The notes beneath the pieces are model-generated. The model saw nothing but the letters and a program-made list of their open reading frames with translations, ran no database searches and was not told the DNA's origin. This document shows, piece by piece, positions 1-8,634 of a DNA stretch of 64,000 nucleotides (its first letter is position 1; every line of letters begins with the position of its first letter). The position numbers and the translations under genes are program-made. Source of the stretch: Pseudomonadota bacterium (GTDB taxonomy: Bacteria > Pseudomonadota > Alphaproteobacteria > Rhodobacterales > Rhodobacteraceae); the NCBI GenBank assembly GCA_020161655.1, contig JAIUPC010000009.1, positions 62,001-126,000 of the forward strand, given 5' to 3'.

Positions 1-361
1 TCAGGACCTGAGCCCCATCGCCATGCCTGATACAGAAGGGCGCTGGGCCACCACGCGCTTCGTCGAACCCGACGACCTCCGCCACGACATGCATGTGAAC
101 ATCGTCACCTTCCAGCCCGGCGGCGTCATTCCCTTCGAGGAAACCCATGTGATGGAACATGGGCTCTACGTCCTTGAAGGCAAGGCGGTCTACAAGCTCA
201 ACCAGGACTGGGTGGAGGTCGAGGCCGGCGATTTCATGTGGCTCCGCGCATATTGCCCGCAGGCCTGCTACGCCGCCGGACCGGGCTGCTTCCGCTACCT
301 CCTCTACAAGGACGTGAACCGCCACGCGAAACTCCGGGGCACCGGCGCCTTCGGCCGCTAG
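1..361 (+). CDS. allE: (S)-ureidoglycine aminohydrolase, C-terminal part (cut by window edge)
   Basis: The frame is open to the first base, so the gene begins upstream and only about the last 119 residues are visible. The segment is a cupin domain rich in family-typical residues (ETHVMEHGLYVLEGKAVY, then GDFMWLRAYCPQACY, then YLLYKDVNRH). The family releases ammonia from (S)-ureidoglycine to give (S)-ureidoglycolate, a late step of purine ring breakdown with a bound metal. The next gene, allA, takes the product onward. The internal ATG at base 23 is not the start because the conserved fold extends before it. Confidence 0.9.
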   Translation, partial: QDLSPIAMPDTEGRWATTRFVEPDDLRHDMHVNIVTFQPGGVIPFEETHVMEHGLYVLEGKAVYKLNQDWVEVEAGDFMWLRAYCPQACYAAGPGCFRYLLYKDVNRHAKLRGTGAFGR

Positions 362-362
362 C

Positions 363-413
363 GCTTCTTCGTTGTCCAAATACCCCACGGGGGTCCGGGG
401 GTGTGAAACCCCC
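363..413 (+). repeat. Dispersed hairpin repeat, copy A (allE-allA gap)
   Basis: The stretch reads CTTCTTCGTTG, then AAATACCCC, then GGGGGTCCGGGGG, then AACCCCCGG, and can fold on its G and C runs. The same order of blocks occurs inverted at 6013-6066 and, more divergent, at 33822-33869. It sits directly after the allE stop and before allA, where it could form a terminator-like or transcript-stabilising hairpin. The function is inferred. Confidence 0.6.
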
Positions 414-434
414 GGCTTCGGCCAAAGGACTAGA

Positions 435-878
435 ATGCGCCAGACCGTCCAAGCCCTGCCGCTCACTCCAGCCGCCTTCGCCCCCTTCGGCGACGTGCTT
501 GACGCCACGGGTGACTTCCGTCTCATCAACGAAGGCCTCTGCCGGCGCCATCACGACCGCGCCCGGCTCGATTTCGGCACCGGCCACGCCGGCATCTCGG
601 TCTTCAGCGCCGAGCCCCGGGCGCTCCCCCATGACGTCGACCTTGTGGAGCGTCACCCCGAAGGCAGCCAGGCTTTCCTGCCGATGACGGAACACCCCTT
701 CCTCGTCATCGTCGCACCGGACGAGGGCGGCAGGCCCGGCACGCCGCAGGCCTTCCTGACCGCACCGGGACAGGGCATCAACCTTCATCGCGGCACCTGG
801 CACGGCGTCCTGACGCCGCTCGCCGCCCCCGGTCTTTTCGCCGTAATCGACCGTATCGGCGACGGCCCGAACCTTTAG
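435..878 (+). CDS. allA: Ureidoglycolate lyase
   Basis: The 147-residue protein matches the usual AllA length. The family cleaves (S)-ureidoglycolate to glyoxylate and urea, the last ureide step of purine breakdown in the cytoplasm. Family features visible are the N-terminal PLTPAAFAPFGDVL segment and the C-terminal GINLHRGTWHGVL segment. The ATG at 435 is chosen over an in-frame ATG at 372 because the earlier one falls inside the hairpin repeat and adds residues the family lacks. It follows allE and precedes a purine-type permease, consistent with a purine-use cluster. Confidence 0.92.
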   Translation: MRQTVQALPLTPAAFAPFGDVLDATGDFRLINEGLCRRHHDRARLDFGTGHAGISVFSAEPRALPHDVDLVERHPEGSQAFLPMTEHPFLVIVAPDEGGRPGTPQAFLTAPGQGINLHRGTWHGVLTPLAAPGLFAVIDRIGDGPNL

Positions 879-1011
879 GAATTCCGCTACCCGACCCCTT
901 GGCGCGTGACGGCGCCGGGAACCGCCTGAGGGCGTCCCGACCTAACCGGACCGCGGCCAAGGGGCTGCCGCGGAGACGGCGCGAAAAAGAACGGCCCCCG
1001 GGGAAAAGGAA

Positions 1012-2499
1012 ATGACCATGAAACCCGAGATTCATCCGGTGGATGAAATACTCCCGGTGCCGAAGCTCTTCACCCTCGGCCTCCAGCACGTCCTTGTCAT
1101 GTATGCCGGCGCCATCGCGGTACCGCTGATCGTCGGGCGGGTCCTGAAACTTGAACCGCAGGACGTGGCCTTCCTGATCTCGGCCGATCTTTTCGTCTGC
1201 GGCGTGGTCACGCTGATCCAGTCCTTCGGCATGACCCGCTGGTTCGGCATCCAGCTGCCGGTGATGATGGGCGTTACCTTCGCCTCGGTCGGGCCGATGA
1301 TCGCCATTGGCACAGCCAATCCGGGGGTCGAGGGCGCAAGGCTGATCTTCGGCGCGATCATCGGCGCGGGGTTCATCGCCATCCTTCTGGCGCCCTTCAT
1401 GTCGAAGATGCTGCGCTTTTTCCCGCCGGTGGTGACGGGGACGATCATCCTTGTCATCGGCGTCACCCTGATGCGCATCGGCATCAACTGGATCTTCGGC
1501 CTGCCGGTCGGCCCGACCGCGCCGAAGACCGTCGACCCCGCCCATGCCGACTGGCTGAAGGCGGTTGGCGATCTCGCGGCGGCGGGGACGGTGCCCGAGG
1601 TGCCGAAAGGCCTTGCGATTGCGGCCTCCACCCCTAACCCGGCCTATGCGAGTCCAGGCAACATGGCGATCTCGGCCGTGGTGCTGGTCTCGATCCTTCT
1701 GATCGCGAAGTTCGGGCGCGGGTTCTTTTCCAACATCGCCGTCCTTCTCGGCATCGTCACCGGCGGTATAGTCGCAGCCCTTCTCGGCCAGATGCAATTC
1801 GACAAGGTCGGCGAGGCGGCCTGGTTCGGCCTGATCCTGCCCTTCCATTTCGGGATGCCAGTCTTCAACCCGGTGATGATCCTGACGATGGTCCTCGTGA
1901 TGATCGTGGTGATGATCGAATCGACCGGCATGTTCCTTGCGCTCGGCGACATGACCGGACGGAAGATCACGCCCGAGCGTCTGTCAGCGGGTCTTCGGAC
2001 CGACGGCCTTGGTACCGTCATCGGCGGCATCTTCAACACCTTCCCCTATACATCCTTCAGCCAGAACGTCGGCCTTGTCGGCGTCACCGGGATCAAGAGC
2101 CGCTTCATCTGCGTCGCCGGCGGCCTCATCCTCATCGTTTTCGGTCTCATGCCGAAGATGGGCGCGCTGGTCGAGGCGCTCCCCGTATCGGTCCTTGGCG
2201 GCGCGGGGCTGGTGATGTTCGGGATGGTCGCGGCGACGGGTATCCGTATCCTTGCCGCCGGGGTGGATTTCGCGACGAACCGCCACAACCTCTTCATCGT
2301 GGCGATCAGCCTTGGCTTCGGGATGATCCCGCTCATCGCGCCCGACTTCAAGATGTGGCTGCCCCACGGCATCCATCCCCTGATCGAATCCGGCATCCTT
2401 CTGGCCACCATCGCCGCCGTGGCACTCAACGCCTTTTTCAACGGCGCTTCCGGCACCGAAGCGGACCTCCGCCGCGCGGCGGAAGCGATCGAGCACTGA
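1012..2499 (+). CDS. NCS2-family nucleobase permease (xanthine/uric acid type)
   Basis: The 495-residue membrane protein has many hydrophobic helices, as expected for the roughly 14-helix NCS2 fold. The NCS2 signature appears as SQNVGLVGVTGIKSR near residue 348, and the conserved glutamate helix as VMIESTGMFLALGD near residue 300. NCS2 members bring in uracil, xanthine or urate with protons or sodium. Placement behind allE-allA favours xanthine or urate over uracil, but the substrate cannot be read from sequence alone. The ATG at 1012 follows an AAAGGA ribosome site. Confidence 0.88.
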   Translation: MTMKPEIHPVDEILPVPKLFTLGLQHVLVMYAGAIAVPLIVGRVLKLEPQDVAFLISADLFVCGVVTLIQSFGMTRWFGIQLPVMMGVTFASVGPMIAIGTANPGVEGARLIFGAIIGAGFIAILLAPFMSKMLRFFPPVVTGTIILVIGVTLMRIGINWIFGLPVGPTAPKTVDPAHADWLKAVGDLAAAGTVPEVPKGLAIAASTPNPAYASPGNMAISAVVLVSILLIAKFGRGFFSNIAVLLGIVTGGIVAALLGQMQFDKVGEAAWFGLILPFHFGMPVFNPVMILTMVLVMIVVMIESTGMFLALGDMTGRKITPERLSAGLRTDGLGTVIGGIFNTFPYTSFSQNVGLVGVTGIKSRFICVAGGLILIVFGLMPKMGALVEALPVSVLGGAGLVMFGMVAATGIRILAAGVDFATNRHNLFIVAISLGFGMIPLIAPDFKMWLPHGIHPLIESGILLATIAAVALNAFFNGASGTEADLRRAAEAIEH

Positions 2500-2516
2500 C
2501 CACGCCGCCAAGAGAG

Positions 2517-2537
2517 GGGGCCTGCCGGCCCCTTCTT
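2517..2537 (+). terminator. Candidate terminator after the NCS2 permease
   Basis: A perfect GGGGCC-TGCC-GGCCCC stem-loop is followed by TTCTT, 17 bases after the permease stop. The T-run is short and interrupted, so termination may be partial. Confidence 0.45.
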
Positions 2538-2588
2538 GTGCCTGCGCCGCAAACATGGCTAGGTCGCGCGACCCCGCAAGGAACCGCC

Positions 2589-3629
2589 ATGACTGACTCG
2601 ACCGCCGCCGGGACAAGGATGACAGCCGACCAGCCGCGCTTCGCGCCCGAAGCCGCTGCAGCCCTTGCCCGCGACCTTTTCGGCCTCACGGGCCGGCTCG
2701 ATCCCCTGACCTCCGAGCGTGACCAGAACTTCCGCCTGACCGCCGAGGACGGGCGGCGCTATGTGCTGAAGATCGCCAATGCCGCCGAACCGCGCGAGGT
2801 GACGAATTTCCAGACCCGCGCCCTTGCTCATATCGCGCGGACCGCGCCCGATCTGCCGGTGCAGCGAGTCATTGCGAGCGTGAACGGGCAGGAAGAGACG
2901 CTGCTTCCCGACGGCCATGTCCTGAGGCTCCTGACCTGGCTCGACGGTACACCCTTGCATGTCGCCCCCGCCTCGCCGGTCTTGAGGCGCAGCGTCGGCA
3001 GAAGTGCCGCCAGCCTCACCCGTGCGCTCGAAGGCTTTTCCCACCCGGCCGAGGATCACGAGCTGATCTGGGATATCCGCAATGCCGGCAAGCTCCGCCC
3101 GCTCTTGGGTTCCGTCCCCGAACCCGGCCTGCGCGGCCTTTGCACCAAGGCCCTCGACCGCTTCGATGCCGAAACCGGGCCGGCGCTGGCCGCGCTGCCG
3201 TGGCAGGTGGTCCATGCCGATTTCAACCCGCACAACCTTCTGACCGGTCCCGATGCGACCGACATCACCGGCATCCTCGACTTCGGCGACATGGTCCGCA
3301 CCGCGCGGGTCTGCGACCTTGCCGTCGCAGCCTCCTATCACGCCGATCCGGCCCGCCCGCTGGAAAGCCTCGGCGATGTCATCGCCGGCTGGCACTCCGT
3401 CCTGCCGCTTTTGTCAGGGGAGCAGGCGTTGATCCTCGACCTTGTCGCGCTTCGCATGGTCACGACGGCGGTTCTCTCGAACTGGCGCGCCGCGCGGCAG
3501 CCGGAGAATGCCGCCTATTTCCTGCGCAACCTTCCCTCCTCCCGCGCCGGCTTCGAAGCCCTCGCCGCCATTGACCGGGCCGAGGCGCAGCGCCGTCTCG
3601 CCGACACCCTCGCAAAGGAACAGCCATGA
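2589..3629 (+). CDS. Aminoglycoside-phosphotransferase-fold kinase, hydroxylysine kinase-like
   Basis: The 346-residue protein has the APH/choline kinase fold. The catalytic loop HADFNPHNLL is near residue 208 (Asp base, Asn metal ligand) and the DFG-like LDFGDM is near residue 229. A long open frame extends 5', but the ATG at 2589 is the sensible start, placed just before the conserved domain. It overlaps the next gene by 4 bases (ATGA), so the two are co-translated. In animals a kinase of this type phosphorylates 5-hydroxylysine and a partner class III PLP enzyme degrades the product. The same pairing here suggests a phospho-amino-alcohol substrate. This is inference; other small amino alcohols are possible. 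Confidence 0.75.
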   Translation: MTDSTAAGTRMTADQPRFAPEAAAALARDLFGLTGRLDPLTSERDQNFRLTAEDGRRYVLKIANAAEPREVTNFQTRALAHIARTAPDLPVQRVIASVNGQEETLLPDGHVLRLLTWLDGTPLHVAPASPVLRRSVGRSAASLTRALEGFSHPAEDHELIWDIRNAGKLRPLLGSVPEPGLRGLCTKALDRFDAETGPALAALPWQVVHADFNPHNLLTGPDATDITGILDFGDMVRTARVCDLAVAASYHADPARPLESLGDVIAGWHSVLPLLSGEQALILDLVALRMVTTAVLSNWRAARQPENAAYFLRNLPSSRAGFEALAAIDRAEAQRRLADTLAKEQP

Positions 3630-4936
3630 GCCGCGACACCATGCCCAATGCCTATGTCGCGGGGAAAGGCGAGCTTTCCCCTGATGATCAGGCCCTTGTC
3701 GCGCGGCGGCAAAAGGCGCTCGGCCCCGCCTACCGGCTTTTCTACGAAACGCCCGTGCATCTCGTGCGCGGTGAGGGCGTCTGGCTTTATGACAAGGCGG
3801 GCAACGCCTATCTCGACGCCTATAACAACGTGGCCTGCGTCGGCCATTGCCACCCAAGGGTGGTCGCGGCGATGGCGGCACAGGCGGCGACGCTCGCCAC
3901 CCACACGCGCTATCTGCATGACGGCATCCTTGCCTATGCCGAGCGGCTGCTGGCCACCTTCCCGGCCGAGCTTTCCAACGCCATGTTCACCTGCACCGGG
4001 TCCGAGGCGAATGATCTGGCGCTGCGCATCGCCCGTGAGCATACCGGCGGCACGGGCGTGATCGTGACCGAGAACGCCTATCACGGCGTGACGAGCACGA
4101 TTGCCGAGCTTTCGCCCTCCTTCGGGCCGGGCGTGCCGCTCGGGGCACATGTCCGCACCATCCCCGCCCCCGATCCGCGCCACTATGGGGCCGACGTGGG
4201 CGCAGGCTTTGCGGCCGCCGTCACCGCCGCCGCCGCTGATCTTCATCGGCATGGGATCAAGCCTGCGGCCCTTCTCGTCGACACGATCTTTTCCTCGGAT
4301 GGGGTCTTTGCAGACCCGAAGGGCTTCCTCGCCCCGGCGGTTCAGGCGATCCGTGATGCCGGCGGGCTTTTCATCGCTGATGAGGTGCAGCCCGGCTTCG
4401 CCCGGACGGGCGAGGCGATGTGGGGCTTCATGCGCCACGAGACCGTCCCGGATATCGTCACCATGGGCAAGCCGATGGGCAATGGCTATCCCATCGCCGG
4501 GCTGGTCATCCGGCCCGAGATCGTCGCGGGCTTCGGGTCGAAAGTGCGCTATTTCAACACCTTCGGCGGCAATGCCGTCGCCGCTGCCACCGCGAATGCC
4601 GTCCTTGACGTGATCGCGGACGAAGGGCTGATGGAGAATTCGCGCGTGACTGGCGCCTATCTTGCCGATGGCCTTCGCACGCTTGGCGCAAGGCACGGTA
4701 CGCTTGCCGGGGTGCGGGCAGTGGGACTTTTTATCGGCGTCGATGTGGAACGCGACGGCGCGCCGGATGCGGAGCTTGCCGCACAGATTGTCAACGGGTT
4801 GCGCGCCGCCCGTGTCCTCATCTCGGCCACCGGCAAGGGCGGAAACATCCTGAAGATCCGCCCGCCATTGACCTTTGGCCGCGAGAATGCCGATCTTCTG
4901 CTTGAGCGGCTGGACGAGGTACTGGTGGCGGTCTGA
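3626..4936 (+). CDS. Class III PLP-dependent aminotransferase / phospholyase-like enzyme
   Basis: The 436-residue protein is a fold-type I, class III PLP enzyme. The cofactor Asp lies in FIADEVQPGFARTG (near residue 250) and the Schiff-base Lys in MGKPMGNGYPIAG (near residue 282). The closest style is the AGXT2-like subgroup, which includes ethanolamine-phosphate and phosphohydroxylysine phospholyases. Its 4-base overlap with an APH-fold kinase supports a kinase then lyase route over a plain aminotransferase. It ends 2 bases before the convergent GAPDH gene stop. Confidence 0.8.
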   Translation: MSRDTMPNAYVAGKGELSPDDQALVARRQKALGPAYRLFYETPVHLVRGEGVWLYDKAGNAYLDAYNNVACVGHCHPRVVAAMAAQAATLATHTRYLHDGILAYAERLLATFPAELSNAMFTCTGSEANDLALRIAREHTGGTGVIVTENAYHGVTSTIAELSPSFGPGVPLGAHVRTIPAPDPRHYGADVGAGFAAAVTAAAADLHRHGIKPAALLVDTIFSSDGVFADPKGFLAPAVQAIRDAGGLFIADEVQPGFARTGEAMWGFMRHETVPDIVTMGKPMGNGYPIAGLVIRPEIVAGFGSKVRYFNTFGGNAVAAATANAVLDVIADEGLMENSRVTGAYLADGLRTLGARHGTLAGVRAVGLFIGVDVERDGAPDAELAAQIVNGLRAARVLISATGKGGNILKIRPPLTFGRENADLLLERLDEVLVAV

Positions 4937-4938
4937 GT

Positions 4939-5919
4939 CTAGGGGGCCATTCGCCGCGCCAGGTCGAGCATCCGGTTGGCGAAGCCCCATTCGTTGTCAT
5001 ACCAGCCGAAGAGCCTGAGAAGCCCGCCCGCCGTGACCCGCGTCTCCGGCAGGGCCATGACGATGCTTTCGGCGCGCGCCCGCAGGTCGGAAGAGACGAG
5101 CGGCCTTTCGGTCGCGCCGATGACGCCGCCCGCCAAACTCAGGACCGCGTTTACGGCCGCCACATCCGGCCGCGCCCGCGTCATCACCGTCAGGTCGACG
5201 GCCGAGACGGAAGCGACGGGCACCCGCACCGCCGCGCCCTCGATCCGCCCGGCGATGCCCGGCAGGACCACGTCGAGCAGCCTTTGCGCCGAGGTCGTCG
5301 TCGGCACCATCGACAGGGCGGCGGCGCGGCTGCGGGCATACTCCGCCCCCGGCGCGTCGATCGTCGGCTGGCTGCCGGTGTAGCAATGGATCGTCGTCAT
5401 CCAGCCCGTTTCGATCCCCCATTCGCGGTCGACGAGCCGGGCAAGGGGGGCAAGCGCGTTCGTCGTGCAGGAGGCGTTCGAGACGATGCGGTGATCGGGC
5501 AGCAGCTTTTCGTCATTGGCGCCAAGGACGACGGTGACATCGGCGGTCTGCGAGGGGCCCGAGACAAGCACCCGCTTCGCCCCGGCGCGCAGGCCCGCCT
5601 CGGCGAAAGAGCGTTCGCCACCAAGGCCGGTGCATTCCATCACCACGTCGATGCCGGAAAGGTCGAGCGTGGACAGATCGCGCGCCCCGGTCAGCCGGAT
5701 GCGGTGGCCGTCGATGACAAGGGCGCCGTCATTGAGCGCCACCTCGCCCTTCCACGGGCCGAAGGTGCTGTCATATTCGAAGAGATAGGCCGCCATCTCG
5801 GGCTTGGCGATGTCGTTGACCGCGACGATCTCAAGATCGCTCCGGCCCGACGAAAGTGCCGCCCGCAGGACCGAGCGGCCGATGCGGCCAAAGCCGTTGA
5901 TGGCGATTTTCACAGGCAT
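4939..5919 (-). CDS. gap: Type I glyceraldehyde-3-phosphate dehydrogenase
   Basis: The 326-residue protein has the N-terminal NAD-binding motif KIAINGFGRIGRS and the catalytic cysteine in SNASCTTN near residue 148, followed by WMTTIHCYTGSQPTID. It oxidises and phosphorylates glyceraldehyde 3-phosphate to 1,3-bisphosphoglycerate in glycolysis, or runs in reverse. The ATG at 5919 is preferred over one 13 codons upstream because it directly starts the Rossmann fold and has an AAAGG site 7 bases upstream. Several paralogs are common in this lineage, and which physiological role this copy has is unclear. Confidence 0.92.
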   Translation of the reverse strand: MPVKIAINGFGRIGRSVLRAALSSGRSDLEIVAVNDIAKPEMAAYLFEYDSTFGPWKGEVALNDGALVIDGHRIRLTGARDLSTLDLSGIDVVMECTGLGGERSFAEAGLRAGAKRVLVSGPSQTADVTVVLGANDEKLLPDHRIVSNASCTTNALAPLARLVDREWGIETGWMTTIHCYTGSQPTIDAPGAEYARSRAAALSMVPTTTSAQRLLDVVLPGIAGRIEGAAVRVPVASVSAVDLTVMTRARPDVAAVNAVLSLAGGVIGATERPLVSSDLRARAESIVMALPETRVTAGGLLRLFGWYDNEWGFANRMLDLARRMAP

Positions 5920-6012
5920 CTCCGAGCCTTTAAGGGTTTCTCGGGTCCGAAAGACCATGCGCCCGCGCAGGCGGCAAGCACCTTCTTGTCACCGTGACAT
6001 TGCCGGCAAAGG

Positions 6013-6066
6013 CCGGGAGGGCCAACCCTCCCGGACCCTCCCGGGGTACTTTTGCAACGAAGAAGC
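6013..6066 (-). repeat. Dispersed hairpin repeat, copy B
   Basis: Read on the minus strand, the stretch gives CTTCTTCGTTGC, AAAAGTACCCC, GGGAGGGTCCGGGAGGG, then CCCTCCCGG. It matches copy A (363-413) block for block but in opposite orientation. It lies 3' of the RNase T2 gene and upstream of gap, and can form a strong stem between GGGAGGG and CCCTCCC. Confidence 0.6.
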
Positions 6067-6095
6067 AGCAGGCAGGGGCAAGTCGCAGTGGGACA

Positions 6096-6725
6096 TCAGC
6101 GCACCTTCTCCATCAGCGCGTCCTGCATCCGGCAATCTCGCTGCGCATCCTGGCCGCAGTCGCGGGGGGCGAGGTCCTTCGTCAGGCAGATCCGCACCTC
6201 GTCGATCCGCCCCTCTTCGCAGGTGACGGTGATCATGCTGCGGCTGAGCGCCGGGTTGGCCTCGATGAAGGCATCCTCCACCACGCGGGCGGGCAGCTTC
6301 ACGTCACGGTCGAGCGTGGCGAGGAGCGGCGGCAAGGTGACGCTGTCATAGGCGCGGCGCGACAGGGCGAAGTAGTCCGTGGCGGCAAGACCCGAGCAGC
6401 GGCCATGTTTCTTCCATTCGTGCCACGCAAGACCGCCCGATCCCATGATGTCACCCATGGCGGCGGTTTCGGAGCGTGACGGATCGCGGGCGGCGGTGCG
6501 GCAATCGCTTGGCCAGCCCATTTCGTGTTGCGGCCAGAGACCGTGGAGGGTGAAGCTGTAGGCGTGGCGGGCATGGCACTGGTCATCGCCGGGTGCGTCG
6601 CCGGTCAGCGCGCACCAGGTCGGCGACCAGCCGAGCGACAGCAGGTAATAGTCAAAATCGCCCGGCTTGTCGCCGCCGTAGGCGGGCAGGGCAGTCAGCA
6701 CCGCAAGGGCCAGACACCAGCGCAT
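6096..6725 (-). CDS. Secreted ribonuclease T2 family protein
   Basis: The 209-residue protein starts with a signal peptide (MRWCLALAVLTALPAYG). It carries both RNase T2 catalytic segments: FTLHGLWP with His61, and HEWKKHGRC with His102 and His107. Several cysteines suggest disulfides and a periplasmic or extracellular location. T2 enzymes cut single-stranded RNA to 2',3'-cyclic nucleotides, the substrate of CpdB, also encoded in this window. It is transcribed divergently from trcR. Confidence 0.93.
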   Translation of the reverse strand: MRWCLALAVLTALPAYGGDKPGDFDYYLLSLGWSPTWCALTGDAPGDDQCHARHAYSFTLHGLWPQHEMGWPSDCRTAARDPSRSETAAMGDIMGSGGLAWHEWKKHGRCSGLAATDYFALSRRAYDSVTLPPLLATLDRDVKLPARVVEDAFIEANPALSRSMITVTCEEGRIDEVRICLTKDLAPRDCGQDAQRDCRMQDALMEKVR

Positions 6726-6850
6726 TTACTCTTCCCTCCTCTGCCGACAAGGACTATATAGCCCGGCAACTTCCCCGAAATCGAGGAGTCGCGGTTCACG
6801 GACCGCAGCCGATTTCCCGGCCCGGGAGAGATTTGTAAAGGAGACGCCCC

Positions 6851-7615
6851 ATGACGAAACCGCTTATGGCCAAGGCCACGGCCGTCTGGCTTGTGGACAA
6901 TACGACGCTCAGCTTCAAGCAGATCGCCGATTTCTGCGAGATGCACGAGCTTGAGGTGCAGGGCATCGCCGATGGCGACGTGGCCACCGGCGTCAAGGGC
7001 TTTGACCCGGTCGCCAACAACCAACTCGACGCGGGCGAGATCCAGAAGGGCGAGAAAGACCCGTTCTACCGCTTGAAGCTGAAGTTCAACCCGGCTTCGC
7101 TTGGCGAGGAAAAGCGCCGTGGTCCGCGTTACACGCCCCTGTCGAAGCGTCAGGACCGGCCGGCGGCGATCCTCTGGCTGGTCAAGTTCCACCCGGAACT
7201 GGCCGATGCGCAGATCTCCAAGCTTGTCGGCACCACGAAGCCGACCATCGCCGCGATCCGCGACCGGACCCACTGGAACATCAACAACATCACTCCGATC
7301 GACCCGGTGGCGCTTGGCCTCTGCCGCCAGACCGAGCTTGACGCCGCCGTGCAGAAGGCTGCCAAGAAGAAGGCCGCCGATGGCGTGATGACGGATGACG
7401 AGCGCCGCAAGCTCGTCTCGACCGAGCAGTCGCTGGGGATGTCGTCGGAGCCGAAGATGCCTTCGTCCATCGCCGGGCTTGAGAACTTCTCGCTTTCCGG
7501 CTCGCCCGATCAGGAAGAGAAGAACCCGGCCAACTATTCCGACGCCGACAGCTTCTTCAACCTGCCGCATGGCGATGATGATGACGAGGAAGAGGACGAC
7601 GATCACCGCAAGTGA
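6851..7615 (+). CDS. trcR: DUF1013 protein, TrcR-type cell cycle transcriptional regulator
   Basis: The 254-residue protein matches the alphaproteobacterial DUF1013 family, whose members are annotated as TrcR cell cycle regulators. A helix-turn-helix-like segment (NTTLSFKQIADFCEMHELEV) is near the N-terminus. A second possible helical DNA-binding segment is in the middle (AQISKLVGTTKPTIAAIRD). The C-terminus is a highly acidic tail of consecutive Asp and Glu. An AAAGGAG site precedes the ATG. A perfect inverted repeat (ACGATCAC-CGCAA-GTGATCGT, 7599-7619) spans the stop codon but has no T-run. Confidence 0.85.
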   Translation: MTKPLMAKATAVWLVDNTTLSFKQIADFCEMHELEVQGIADGDVATGVKGFDPVANNQLDAGEIQKGEKDPFYRLKLKFNPASLGEEKRRGPRYTPLSKRQDRPAAILWLVKFHPELADAQISKLVGTTKPTIAAIRDRTHWNINNITPIDPVALGLCRQTELDAAVQKAAKKKAADGVMTDDERRKLVSTEQSLGMSSEPKMPSSIAGLENFSLSGSPDQEEKNPANYSDADSFFNLPHGDDDDEEEDDDHRK

Positions 7616-7631
7616 TCGTGCGTTCCTTCGC

Positions 7632-8162
7632 CTACGACGTCGGCCCGCAGCCGGTGAAGCCTGTGATCTTCGTCGAATAATTCGCGGATGCTGAGGACGT
7701 CATAAGGCCAAAGGGCCCGAGCGTGAATTTCTCCACGGGATAGGCCGCGCCGCCACGGGGACGCGCGGCGCTGGTGAAGCCCTCGCCGGCGGGCCGGACC
7801 TCGCTGTCGATCTTGACCCGGTCTCCGGCGCCGTTGCGGTAGGTGTAGCTGCACTTTCCCGGCACGGTGAAGCAGCTGTAAGGTTCGAACCGTTCCCAAC
7901 GGCCGTCGGCCCAGGTCCGGCGGACCATCAGGCCTTCGGCGTTGTAGTCGATCGTGCTGATGGCCGCGCCGTTGCGCGCATCAACGATCTTGACGCGGTA
8001 CTTGCCCTTGACCTTGCCGAGGAAGGTTTCGCGCTGATCCGGGCGATCGGAGAGCTTGGTCAACCAGTTGCAGCCCTTGGGCATGGCGGCAAAGTCGATC
8101 CCGCCTTGTGCCAGTGCTGCCGGCGCGTAGAACGCCGCCACGAGGGCGATGGCCAACCGCAT
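7632..8162 (-). CDS. Periplasmic protein of unknown function
   Basis: The 176-residue protein has a clear signal peptide (MRLAIALVAAFYAPAALAQ) and then a soluble part with four cysteines. I do not recognise the family. Short segments such as MPKGCNWLT and FEPYSCFTVPGKCSYTYRN suggest a disulfide-stabilised beta-rich fold. It is convergent with trcR, with 16 bases between stops. Codon use is like its neighbours. Confidence 0.7.
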   Translation of the reverse strand: MRLAIALVAAFYAPAALAQGGIDFAAMPKGCNWLTKLSDRPDQRETFLGKVKGKYRVKIVDARNGAAISTIDYNAEGLMVRRTWADGRWERFEPYSCFTVPGKCSYTYRNGAGDRVKIDSEVRPAGEGFTSAARPRGGAAYPVEKFTLGPFGLMTSSASANYSTKITGFTGCGPTS

Positions 8163-8259
8163 GACTGCCTCTCAGGTTGCAGGCGCTGCCGGGAACTCTG
8201 GCGCGCGGGTGTCGCGCTGTCAATCGGCGCCGCCGACCGCCTTCGCGGCGGCCCTGCGC

Positions 8260-8634
8260 TCAGTAGCGTTCGACCAGCGCGGCGCGCCAGTCTGGCGGGT
8301 GATAGGTGTCGGGCCAGTATTCTGTCAGCCCCACGATCAGCCCGTCCCGCACCACATGGAAGCTGAGCGCCCTTGCCTCGGTCTTGCCGTCGGTCAGGGA
8401 AATGTCGGTCACGACCTCGTTCCCGTCGGCCAGAATGCGGTCCAGCGTAAAGCGCCAGCGGCCTTCGGACGGATATGTGCTGTTGATCGTGGTGATATTC
8501 CGGCGGCCGCGAACCCGTTCGCGCGATTGCGGCCAGTGGATCACGATGTCTTCGGAAAGCCATTCCGCCGCGCTGGCGAAGTCATTGGTCTGCATCGCCG
8601 ACCAATAGGCCATGACGATATCCTTTGGCCGCAT
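8260..8634 (-). CDS. SnoaL/NTF2-like fold protein
   Basis: The 124-residue protein has the pattern of the NTF2-like superfamily: an N-terminal helix (VMAYWSAMQTNDFASAAEWL), a strand with DIVIHWPQSRERVRG, then LTDGKTEARALSFHVVRDGLI and EYWPD. Members bind or isomerise small molecules, and the substrate is not predictable here. Its ATG overlaps the recR stop by one base (TAATG), so translation is probably coupled to recR. Confidence 0.75.
   Translation of the reverse strand: MRPKDIVMAYWSAMQTNDFASAAEWLSEDIVIHWPQSRERVRGRRNITTINSTYPSEGRWRFTLDRILADGNEVVTDISLTDGKTEARALSFHVVRDGLIVGLTEYWPDTYHPPDWRAALVERY

Noticed and set aside
7599-7619. Inverted repeat across the trcR stop as a terminator
   Set aside because: It has no T-run and is only 8 bases per arm with the stop inside; likely chance or minor.
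7880-7895. GGTTCGAACC as a tRNA T-loop
   Set aside because: It is inside a coding gene and no acceptor or anticodon stem is found nearby.
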